A stretch of DNA of 64,000 nt, from contig JAHLKF010000001.1 in assembly GCA_025558075.1 (NCBI GenBank), forward strand, positions 1,364,001 through 1,428,000. The letters are read 5' to 3'. Of this stretch, positions 41,121 through 50,441 are shown piece after piece (positions within the stretch are counted from its first letter, which is position 1; each line of letters starts with the position of its first letter). The DNA is from Gaertneriomyces semiglobifer (taxonomy: Eukaryota; Chytridiomycota; Chytridiomycetes; Spizellomycetales; Spizellomycetaceae). A program made the position numbers and the translations under genes. The notes under the pieces are model-generated. The model did not search any database. It was given only the letters and a program-made list of their open reading frames with translations, and was not told the DNA's origin.

Positions 41121-42617
41121 CTATCTGGTTCTTCCTGTGATAGCTATGAGCCAGATCATTAGAGCCTTGTACAGGCACAATGCCCACGGATGGCGGCTTA
41201 GAAGCGCCAAATCCTGGTATGGACCGTGCTGCATCACACGAGTCAGCCCCAAATAGCCGCAGACAAGGGGAAGAGATGTCGACAAGATAAGCAGCAAGCT
41301 AATATTTCCGATAATGTGTCGTGCAGGCGTAGCGTGCGGCTTGAGAATAAGCGTGCGCGCCAGTCGATGGAAGCCTACGGCTGTAGCCAACACGAAATAA
41401 ACAAGCGCGACCACTTCAGTCGCACTCCACCATGTTGGTAGCGGATCAAGTATGGCATACGAAAGCAAATTTTCGCTCACGAGCTCTCTTGTGAGACTCG
41501 ACACCATTCGGGTGAGTACGCACACCCAACCCAATACTTCGCAGGAGAGGAGAAGGGCAACTCCAACCAGCCGCAGTCCAGGGTGAGCTGCCTGTCGCGT
41601 GCGCAATACCTCCAGCTCTGCACTCAAAGATGCAATTTTCGCGGGTATGTCTTCCAGGCTGTCTCTGTCGTTAGGGCTCATTTTGTCCAGAGACTTGACC
41701 CTTGGCCAAGTTGTGGGCAGAGGCTTCGCATTCTGCATGTTATACAACTTGTTATCCAGAGCCATGATCTCAAACTCCAGATGAGATATCGCGTCCCCAA
41801 GACGTCTTTTGTGGTCGAGCGGCAATGCGAGACTCGTGGTCCACCGAAATATGAGTATCACGCCTCGAGGTGTAGCGAGGCCGCACAGTAGCGCGCAAGG
41901 TAAACTGATAAAGATGTTCAATGCTGTTATCCATGGATGCGACGACATAATGTGCTCCAAGCCGAGGTGTTTGGACACAATGTATATCAGCCCGACGCCA
42001 AGCATCCAGATCAAGCCGACTACTTTGAGACACTCTTTCGACTTTGCAAAGATTGTATTTCCGTGAGCTTCCATAAAAAAATAGCAGAATGGCATCAGGC
42101 CGTACAAGCAGACTGCTGTACAGATGGAAGTGTAGTTCCAAAGCCTATAAGAGAAAGCTGGGTTGGTCACTTGAAGGGCGGTAGCAGAGTCGCTGCCAAC
42201 ATACCGTTCCAGTAAGGACGCCGCTAACCATCCTTCAACTACCACAGTAAATGGAAGCAACAGAAGTGCGCTTAGCGCGGCTGCCAGTGCTGAGTAACAA
42301 CATAAGAGTGTCACAGATGATCGTCCTAGATCTGCGTCATCGTCCTCATCATCATCCGTGGGAAGGCCGCCGCCTTCAGATATTCGGCGGTATGCTCTAC
42401 AATTCTCGTCGGAAGCATCTGCCTCCGAATGCGTTCTTGAATGTGAAACACGCGGTTCGTACTTGGGACGGTACGGTCGTTGGCGATACGTAAAATGTCG
42501 CAATAAAGTAGCAGCTGCGGCTTCAAGAGCCAGCCCTAACAACAGAGCTATTGTATTTTCCCTCACAGCATGGTAGAACTCCTCGACGGGTAGCTCTTCC
42601 GCAGGCTTCGTTCCCAT
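41121..42617 (-). CDS. LMBR1-family multi-pass membrane protein
   Basis: Single exon of 498 residues. The N-terminus EEFYHAVRENTIALLLGLAL resembles the LMBR1/LMBD1-2 start, and a central YGLMPFCYFFMEAHG segment matches the family's conserved F-P-x-x-Y-F-x-x-E-G block. About nine hydrophobic helices are visible, with a loop containing an acidic run (DDDEDDDAD near residue 100) and a coiled-coil loop (SHLEFEIMALDNKLY through LSAELEVLRTRQ). Animal members include lipocalin receptor and the lysosomal cobalamin exporter LMBD1. Which role applies here is unknown. The frame extends a little upstream without another ATG, so the start at 42617 is chosen. Confidence 0.85.
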   Translation of the reverse strand: MGTKPAEELPVEEFYHAVRENTIALLLGLALEAAAATLLRHFTYRQRPYRPKYEPRVSHSRTHSEADASDENCRAYRRISEGGGLPTDDDEDDDADLGRSSVTLLCCYSALAAALSALLLLPFTVVVEGWLAASLLERYVGSDSATALQVTNPAFSYRLWNYTSICTAVCLYGLMPFCYFFMEAHGNTIFAKSKECLKVVGLIWMLGVGLIYIVSKHLGLEHIMSSHPWITALNIFISLPCALLCGLATPRGVILIFRWTTSLALPLDHKRRLGDAISHLEFEIMALDNKLYNMQNAKPLPTTWPRVKSLDKMSPNDRDSLEDIPAKIASLSAELEVLRTRQAAHPGLRLVGVALLLSCEVLGWVCVLTRMVSSLTRELVSENLLSYAILDPLPTWWSATEVVALVYFVLATAVGFHRLARTLILKPHATPARHIIGNISLLLILSTSLPLVCGYLGLTRVMQHGPYQDLALLSRHPWALCLYKALMIWLIAITGRTR

Positions 42618-43376
42618 CACTATATCATCTGCAATCACCGCGCTTCGTCAGCAACAATCACGATAAGAAGAATGGAAGAATGTCAGGCTGACAACACGAA
42701 CCTTACAAGGGTTCAAGTTGTCGCTAGATGGATGTGCCTCACCTCTAACAAAACTGCCATTGGATCTTTCTTCAAGCAATGCGTCTCCGTCCGAAGAGCT
42801 GTTCCAAATGCGTTGCTCGTTCGAATGTCGCAGCAAAAATCCGGCGAGCCGCGAACGAGAATGACTCGGTGAGTGACTTAATTAGCTTCGGACATGAGTG
42901 GACGTTTTTCAGCGTTGGGCGATGAGGCCAATGACGGGTCGGTTTAATCTTGTCGGCGCAGAAGCTGTGCAGCTTATGGTGCATTTTTGCACCTTCATGC
43001 GCTCAGTGCTATGCGCTATGGAATCGCAGCTGCATTGAGAGTGTTGGCACACCCTTGGGAGGGGACGCTGAGTTGGTCGATACAATTGCTATGATCTGAA
43101 CAGCAACCGCATCCACAACACAGCACAGCACAACACAGCACGGCACAGGCTGCACCGCACACTCGTCGCTCATCAGTGCTATGCTCCTTATTGCCAGATC
43201 GCTGCGGAATTCGTCGACGAAACGAACCTGCGCGTGTCGGGCATTACAGAGTCACGTGACACGCGCTGTGACTTTGGACCAGCGACAAAGTTGGACGGCA
43301 AAGGTCTGCACCCTGCGATTGCATATATCGGAACGCAGGGTTTGCGGGTCATCACAGACACAGGGTGGAAAGCGCA
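42618..43376. other. Divergent region, LMBR1 protein / SR-cyclophilin
   Basis: About 760 bases. A CACAG/CACAA microsatellite-like run occupies about 43116-43150, near the expected SR-cyclophilin promoter or 5' UTR. No gene is evident. Confidence 0.6.
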
Positions 43377-44966
43377 ATGGCAGGCCACAATCCTCGGTGT
43401 TTCTTTGATATCGAGATCGCTGGTGAAAAAGGTATGCTTCCTATGTACTTTGGCTTTCTGGCAAGGCGATCTAACCACTAAACTCTGGGACGCAGCCGGC
43501 AGAGTTGTTTTCGAATTATTCGCATCAACGGTGCCAAAGACAGCCGAAAACTTTCGCGCCCTCTGCACAGGTGAACGTGGTCGCAGCACAAAAAGCGATG
43601 TCCTGTTTTGGTATAAGGGCTCTACCTTTCACCGGATCATACCCGAGTTTATGATTCAAGGTGGCGACTTTACCAAGCACGACGGTACAGGTGGCGAATC
43701 CATTTATGGATCCGTTTTTGCTGATGAATCATTTGAACGGAAACATGATGCGGATTTCTTGCTGTCTATGGCCAATAAGGGGCCGAACACCAACGGCAGC
43801 CAGTTCTTTATTACAACGGCACCAGCTCCGCATTTGGATGGCAAGCATGTGGTCTTCGGGCGAGTTGTCAGTGGTCAGGATGTTGTCAAGAAGATTGAAG
43901 AATTGCCAACCGACAGAAAGGATAGGCCGCATGACAGAGTCGTGGTAGCAAATTGCGGGGAGCTGGAGAGAGTTGTTGTGAAAAAGAAGACAGCTGCTAC
44001 AGCCACTGCAAAAGAAAGTAGCAAAAAGAAGCGGCCGTCATCACCTTCGCCATCGTCAGCATCGTCCGACTCAGAATCAGAAAGTGAAGAGGATCGCAGG
44101 CAACGCAAGAAAAAGCGATCGAAAAAAGAAAAAAGAAGAGAAGGTCAAGAAGCACTAGCAGCGAGCGAGAAGCCGAAGCTGCGGGCGAAGAACAGGAAGA
44201 GGAAGTCGTTGGCATTGCACCACCGGAAGAGTTTAATGGCCCGCGTAATTTCCTTGATCGTGGAGGCCAATCAGGTCGCCGGCCATCCGAAACAATACCG
44301 CGGGCACCCGCTCCACCCAGGACAGATAAAGACGGGAGGGTTGTTAAAGGGCGTGGAATGTTGCGATATGGTTTCGATCGGGAGAGCCGTTACAACCGTG
44401 AGGATAACCACGAGCGTGGTCCTTCGCGGCGGTATAGTGAGCACAAGGCATCTGACCACGGCCGTGATCGCGACCGTCGTGACGAGTACCGTGATTACGA
44501 TCGGCCAGATCGGTTTGATAGGCACTCTAGATACAGTCCGTATGAACGCCGGGACTCAGGCCGCTACCCGCGTGATGAGCGAAGACGAAGTAGCGAACGT
44601 GATGAGGACAATGGGAGAAGCTCGGATCGCTATGGCGCGTCTGGTAACGGGCGGCGGCGGCCAAGCGATGATGGTCGCGACTTGAGAGAACATTTGAAGG
44701 AACGCAACCGACGCGACGGCTCGACAGATCGTAATGAACCCATCAAAGCTAACGGCACAGAAAACAAGGAACAAGACGCAAGCAATGGACACGAGGATGG
44801 CGAGATACATGCAAGTGTACCTGGCTCGCCATCGCGTAAAGGCGAGGACGCGGAAAATGCGTCAACCGCAAACAAAGAACTAAAGGGGCAGAGCGAGCCT
44901 AAAAAGGTAGAGTTGCCTAATGATGATGCCGATACTGTTCCATTGCAGGACCTTGGTGAAAAGTGA
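43377..44966 (+). CDS. SR-rich nuclear cyclophilin (PPIG/CypRS-like), apparent frameshift
   Basis: A peptidyl-prolyl isomerase linked to splicing. Exon 1 is 43377-43431; the second exon runs from 43496 to 44966. The cyclophilin domain is complete, with [63 protein letters not shown] and the catalytic Arg in FHRI. It is followed by a Ser/Glu and Lys/Arg-rich tail. In the A-rich stretch 44119-44140 the frame that encodes the domain would continue into nonsense, while another frame opens into a convincing tail ([50 protein letters not shown]) ending at 44966. Adding one A in either A run would join them into about 508 residues. This could be a base-call/assembly error, a true frameshift, or a short splice event. 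Confidence 0.85.
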
Positions 44967-45281
44967 TGATGTTTATAATTGCCATCCTTGTGTCGGCGTA
45001 CGGACTGGATGGCCGTAAATTAAGATTCTGAGCTGTGTTACATTTGCGCCCTTGCAAATTGTGCTTTCCAATGGATAGTAGCAACGTTTACTCAGTGACT
45101 TGTGTGCAAAGGATAAAGACAAACCAACAGCCCATAGGGGAAATCCTTCGTATCTATCTCTAGCTAATTACTCCTTGCACAACAGGAATGACCACAAATA
45201 ACCATGATCCGGAGGCTAGAGAATTACTTTTCAATCACCACCCGGAACCCACTAACCAGGAAAGACAGAACTGAAGCTGAC
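44967..45281. other. Intergenic region between convergent genes
   Basis: About 315 bases holding the 3' ends of the SR-cyclophilin and aquaporin genes. No gene is visible. Confidence 0.55.
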
Positions 45282-46543
45282 TTAAGTTTGTGCCGTCTCG
45301 ACCTGCTTTCTCGCTGCCCCCTTCTTTGTCTTGGCACTCGTTCCACTCTGCTGTACAGCCTCATGGGCGAAAAAGTGTTGTGCCCACCCAGCCAATGCGG
45401 CACCAATAAAGTCGCCGCTCCAATACAACCAATGGTGGTTCCATTTGTTCGCCAGCAAAGCGGGACCAAAGACACGAGCGGGGTTAAAGGCACCGCCAGA
45501 GACGGAGCCACCTATGAGACCGAGAAAACCCAATGTGAACCCGATGGCAAAAGGCGCGAAACCGGCTTTGGTGGTGCCGGAAGTCGTGTAAATCGTAAGG
45601 TATCGACCGACAGACTTGTCGGCTGCGGCGGTGACGGGGCTGATCTGCTTTTCACCTCCTGCGGCGTTCTTTTCTTTCACCTTGACTTCATTGGACGTAT
45701 CAACTGCAACAGGCCGAACGCATGTGTCAGCAAGTACGAATGGACTACATGTGGCTCAGGCGATGGCATTTTACCTGTGTCGAACGCTGTGGCAAAGATC
45801 ACGTAGACTAGCACAAACGTCAAAATGATTTCCATGCAAAACGCTCTAAAGAGGTGTGCCTCCGGGTTGACATCGACGATGATGTTTTCCGCGACGCTCT
45901 TGAATCCGGCATTCACATCAGCCGGGAAAACGATCATGCAAGCGACCACACTCCAAATCGCGGCGAACAGCTGTATGCCCATGAACGCCAATCCTTTGCG
46001 CAGACTCACTTTCCCTGTCACCATGGTGGCAAAGGTCACGGCCGGATTGAAATGAGCACCGGAGACGTCAGCAAAGGAGTAGATCAGGGCAATGGAAACA
46101 AATGCGGTAGAGACGGCGGCAAGGACGAGGCCTTCAGCTTGCTTCTGACGGATGTTGTTGATGGAAACGGCTTCGACAACAAACAGGAAGAGGAATGTAC
46201 AAAGTCCTTCACCGAAGACAGCTCTAAACAGCTAAACGTACAGACTCAGTTCGGTGAAGCTGGACCAGGAAGACTATGCAATACGGATTAAACTCACCAC
46301 TCGTCTCTTTTCTGTCATTACCCACGAAAACTCCTTCCAATCATTTTGAAACTCTGAGTACCAGTCCACAGGATTCCAGGAAAACTGTCCTGGGGCATCG
46401 TTGAGGTCGTCAAACGGCGCGATTTCGTCATCTTCTGTGGCGAGGATGGCAGGATCTTCCGTGTGCTTAGCGTCGGACGAGGACGCATGGCCTTCAGGCA
46501 TATCGACGGTGTGATCGTCCGAGAGTTTTTGAAAATCAGACAT
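45282..46543 (-). CDS. Aquaporin-family (MIP) channel with acidic N-terminal extension
   Basis: Three exons, 46543-46298, 46231-45775 and 45703-45282, encode 374 residues. Two NPA boxes are intact: GAHFNPAVTFATM in the first half and GGAFNPARVFGPAL in the second, with the selectivity Arg directly after the second NPA. Six membrane segments surround them. The first 80 residues are acidic and cytosolic-looking (AHASSSDAKHTEDPAIL, DDEIAPFDD, WYSEFQNDW). A loop insert contains KVKEKNAAGGEKQ. No signature Asp for glycerol facilitation is obvious (NPARV rather than NPARD), so I favour a water-type channel, but the substrate is not proven. The first acceptor (46231) was chosen because LFRAVFGEGLCTFLF continues the helix in phase. 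Confidence 0.9.
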
Positions 46544-47298
46544 TATTCGACTTTATGGTTTGCACCAAGGTTTGAAATTGTTACGCCAACAGCGTTTTGC
46601 GATTTTTCGCTTTCATCAATTCTGATTTCATTGAGGGCACGGAAAGGATGAATGCATCCTGAGACCTTACGTAAATCTAAAATGCTCCGAGAGCCATAGA
46701 ATCAATGCCTGGAATTATAGAATGAGGGCGCACTCTTCTCTTTGAAGCTGGAATGGGAGCGCCTGGCGGAGCTTTACACGCGTCGTGCTGAGGTAATCAC
46801 TTACAGTATGACTGTGCCATCAGATGTGTCGACACCCGATAATCAAACGTGCTACTGTAGGTTGCTTGGGCATGGAGGCGATAAATTTTGCTGGTCAAAG
46901 TATAAGCAACCCAATTGCCAACTAGTACTAGCCCGTTATACGTTACCTCAATTCAAAGTCTGTAAGAATTGTGTTGCTTGAGTTCTGAGCTCCGAAATGC
47001 AAGCGAGGTAGGGTTGCTCTTTAAGCTTCGCTGCAGTGGCACAGTTTTATAAACCCTTCAATAGCTGCCGTACGGCGAGCTGCGCAAGTTCCCAACTTTA
47101 GCACGTGTGATACACGTAATTCGAAGCTCACGTGCCGCCCGGTTAAATCGTGCGTCACGCGCGCGGTTCCGAATTAAGCCGATTCGCAGCGAGGCCTTGT
47201 CATCTCGCGATTATAAAAGGCGGATCTACGCAGCGAGGACCCCTCTCTTGAGCTGCTAACTGTAACTACCTGCATCCACACACTCACACACACACAAC
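46544..47298. other. Divergent region, aquaporin / thiolase
   Basis: About 755 bases between two divergent starts. It contains the thiolase TATA box (47212-47219) and a CA-rich run (about 47277-47298) just before the thiolase ATG. No gene is evident. Confidence 0.6.
47212..47219 (+). promoter_or_regulatory. TATA box of the thiolase gene
   Basis: TATAAAAG about 80 bases before the thiolase ATG at 47299. A strong TATA box is consistent with an inducible, highly expressed gene. Confidence 0.75.
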
Positions 47299-48666
47299 AT
47301 GTCTGCTCCCTCTGCACGTCTCGAGAACATTGCTGGCCACTTGAAGGTCACTGGTGCTGGTACGTGATCCATTTCGGCGTTCCGGCATTCTCGTTGCTCA
47401 ACAGCGTTGTAACGGTCTTTCAATTTTAGCCAAAGCACCAAAATCGCCCGATGATGTTGTCATCGTCGCTGCATACCGTACCCCCCTTTGCAAGGGTGGA
47501 AAGGGTGCTTTCAAGGAAACTCACCCCGAATACCTCCTTGCCGCGTCTCTGAAATCCATTATCGACAAGACTGGCATTGACCCCAAAATTGTACAAGATA
47601 TTCAGGTTGGAAATGTCTTGATGCCCGGAGCAGGTGTAACAACCTCCCGGATGGCTGCTTTGTACGCCGGCTTCCCGGAAACCACCAGTCTGAGCGCTGT
47701 TAACCGTCAGTGCTCCAGTGGTTTGACCACTTGTGCTAACGTTGCTGCTGCCATCAAGGTAAATTAATTTCTTATTTAGTACTGATGCTGAAGCGGACGG
47801 ACAAGGATTCTTATGCCACTTCGTTGTAGGCTGGTTACATTGACGTCGGTATTGGAGCTGGTGTAGAGTCCATGACGATGTACTACGGTCCCCAGGCCAT
47901 GCCTACGGACCTCGACGAATCCATTCTTGAGTACGGCCCTGCCGCAGATGTGTTGATTCCCATGGGACAGACATCCGAGAACGTTGCGAATGAATTCAAG
48001 GTTTCCCGCGATGTTCAAGACAAATTTGCCTTGCGCTCTCACAACCTTGCTGCCAAAGCACAAAAGGAGGGTCTTTTCGATGAGGAGTTGGTCCCGGTGA
48101 AGCTTGCTAATGGAACCGTTGTCGACAAGGATGATGGTATCCGTGCCACTTCCGCTGAGATCCTCGGCAAGCTGCGCCCTGCTTTCGGAAAGAACGGAAC
48201 AACCACCGCCGGTAACGCTTCCCAGATCACAGATGGTGCCGCGTCCGTCCTTTTGATGCGTCGTTCAATTGCTGAGAAACTCGGCGTTAAGCCCATCGCC
48301 CGCTGGGTTGGCTTCTCCGTTGTTGGTGTACCGCCACGCATTATGGGTATTGGCCCGGAGAAGGCCATCCCCGAGGTTCTTCGTCAGGTTGGCTTGACAA
48401 AGGATGAGGTTGACATCTACGAAATCAACGAGGCCTTTGCCTCACAAGCAGTATACTGCGTTGACAAGCTCGGCATTCCGCTTGAGAAGGTCAACCCCAA
48501 GGGAGGAGCCATTGCATTTGGTCACCCCATGGGTGCTACTGGTGCACGTCAAGTTGCCACTCTATTGCCCGAGTTGAGAAGACAGAAGAAGAAGTATGGT
48601 GTGATTTCTATGTGTGTTGGTATTGGCATGGGCGCCGCCGCTGTCATTGAGAACGAAGCGTTGTAA
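47299..48666 (+). CDS. POT1: Peroxisomal 3-ketoacyl-CoA thiolase with PTS2 signal
   Basis: Cleaves 3-ketoacyl-CoA to acetyl-CoA in the last step of beta-oxidation. Exons 47299-47359, 47430-47758 and 47830-48666 encode 408 residues. The N-terminus holds a perfect PTS2 targeting signal, RLENIAGHL (R-L-x5-H-L), at residues 7-15, so import by Pex7 is expected. The nucleophile Cys is in NRQCSSGL, the catalytic His in GHPMGATGARQ, and the second Cys in CVGIGMGAA. NEAFASQ is also typical. The codon use is biased to C-ending codons compared with its neighbours, fitting high expression. Confidence 0.97.
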
Positions 48667-49439
48667 GAGAGTAGTATGAGAGATAACCTTCCGTGCACAT
48701 ATATTTAGTTTGAGAGAATGTAGGTAGAACTTTTGTGAATTTTGAACCACATCGTATTTGAGAAACGTACGCGTCAGCGTTTACTGCGATCCTGTTGCAC
48801 ACACATTGCGATTTCGAGTAGCAAATGGGACTTGCAATCGCTGTGATGCTTCACAGTGAAGGAATTTTAAGTGAAGAAAGATGAACGAATTTAGCATCGC
48901 CCCAACATCTACGTGAATGTGAATGAGAATCGCGTGAGGATAGACTCAGTCATCTATATCTATGCGAACTTTCATCTCTCGATCCTTAGGGTACGATCAT
49001 ATTTCCACCAGTGGCTAGATCCTCCTGAGTGTCGAGATGTGCGATCTACTTCCTGTACAACGTCTTGATCAACGTGAGTGCTAACTTTCCTGCGAAGGCG
49101 TCGATCAAGTGCTGCGAATGACGTAAGTCAGGTGCCGTTTGCCGGCATTCCCTTGGTTTCCCAAGTAAATCAAAGGAGCGCATCGTCGGAGGGTTCACCA
49201 AGCCCCGTTTCGTTTACAAGACATCGTTCAAGACGTATGACCGGTTTTGGCACAGCAAGCGAAGCCCACTGGGCGCAGATCGTGAGGAGGGCCGACCGGG
49301 TATAAATACCCCATCGCGACATGCCACTTTCCCACCAGTTTTGAGGTACATCTATATACATTGAATGTATTTGAAGAAACATTACCGACCTACAGCGCAA
49401 ACACATCAAGCAGTATCATCCTTATTTCTGAAACGAACG
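48667..49439. other. Intergenic region upstream of the repeat protein gene
   Basis: About 770 bases with a clear TATA box for the downstream gene (49301-49308). A TGACGTAA element (about 49118-49125) resembles a CRE/bZIP site and could be part of stress control. No further gene is visible. Confidence 0.5.
49301..49308 (+). promoter_or_regulatory. TATA box of the repeat protein gene
   Basis: TATAAATA about 130 bases before the ATG at 49440. Confidence 0.7.
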
Positions 49440-50140
49440 ATGGCCGACAGGTAAGTTATTTTGTTGCCGCAGCATGTTGAGAAAACCGAACTAACGCGTA
49501 GATGCGCAGAGGACATATTTATAGGTCAGTCACCACATGGCCAACATTTTAAAGAAATATCTAGGATGAGCTTTTTGATAGTTCTTCCGTAGGCCCAAAG
49601 AACACGGTGGTTTGACGGAGCATGGTCAACCAGATCGACGTGTGAAGCATGTGGATGAGGCTCAACACGAGTCCACTCACAGCGCGAGCCAAGCGGAGGA
49701 CGCCCACAGGTAACCATATTCGTGAAACTGGCTGTGACTCTACATGCAGTCTTCATTAATACTGCAAACAGATCTAAAGATCACGGACGCCATCACGCCC
49801 AAGCTAACAAAGGAACCCAAGATGAGCACACTTATCGACCCACAGGTTCGTACTACCCATCACCCTTTTTCGCTCACCGTATAGCTGTTGATCTTGACGC
49901 TTAAATTACGCACACAGAGCATGGAGGAGTCACGAGTCACGGACAGCCCGATCACCGCGTGAAAGAACACGAAAGTGAGGGTCAAGCTCACAAATATCGT
50001 CCAACGTTAGTAAACTTTCGGATGTTGTTTTTCTCAATCGCGAGATGGACTGATTTTTCTGACTTCCGCTATACTTTAGGGAACACGGTGGGAAGACCAA
50101 GAGCGGGGAGCCTGACCATCGTGTGGGCCCGCGTGATTAG
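49440..50140 (+). CDS. Small hydrophilic tandem-repeat protein, six exons (stress-type?)
   Basis: Exons 49440-49450, 49509-49523, 49593-49709, 49772-49845, 49918-50005 and 50080-50140 encode 121 residues with no Cys beyond the start region and no Leu-rich core. The product is three copies of a unit: H-x-Y-R-P, a short link, then E-H-G-G-x-T-x-x-G-x-P-D-x-R-V. Copies read EHGGLTEHGQPDRRV, EHGGVTSHGQPDHRV and EHGGKTKSGEPDHRV; between them are Gln/His/Glu-rich spacers. Three separate junctions fall inside or next to the YRP link and all close in phase, which supports the model strongly. Such very hydrophilic His/Gly repeats resemble fungal stress or conidiation proteins, but I know no named family. 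A TATA box and short introns fit an inducible gene. Confidence 0.8.
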
Positions 50141-50441
50141 GTAGCCACTTAGTCATCACGTATGAAATGTAGTTATCACGGTGTCCCGTTTGTTTGAAAA
50201 AACAGAGGTTCACTATTCGCAACGGCATTTTGCATTTGACAGAAAGTAACCAGTCTCGGAACGAATGCGATACCAATGGAATGAATAGTCAAAAGATATC
50301 GGATGAGGCAAATGGTGACCTCTGGCAATTCTCCCATAGACTCCTCGAACGCGCGTGGGGCTGAACAAATAGATAAAGATTGGAACCAATGATGATGGAG
50401 ACGTACATACAAAACTCAGTTACAGATGTTCGAGCCAATAA
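50141..50441. other. Intergenic region between convergent genes
   Basis: About 300 bases with the 3' ends of the repeat gene and the CUE-domain gene. Nothing else is visible. Confidence 0.55.

Noticed and set aside
44271..44525. Frames antisense to the SR-cyclophilin tail
   Set aside because: Shadow of Arg/Asp-rich coding; no conservation.
47872..48666. Internal Met start for the thiolase giving 264 residues
   Set aside because: The upstream exons add the PTS2 signal and active-site Cys; the internal start would lose both.
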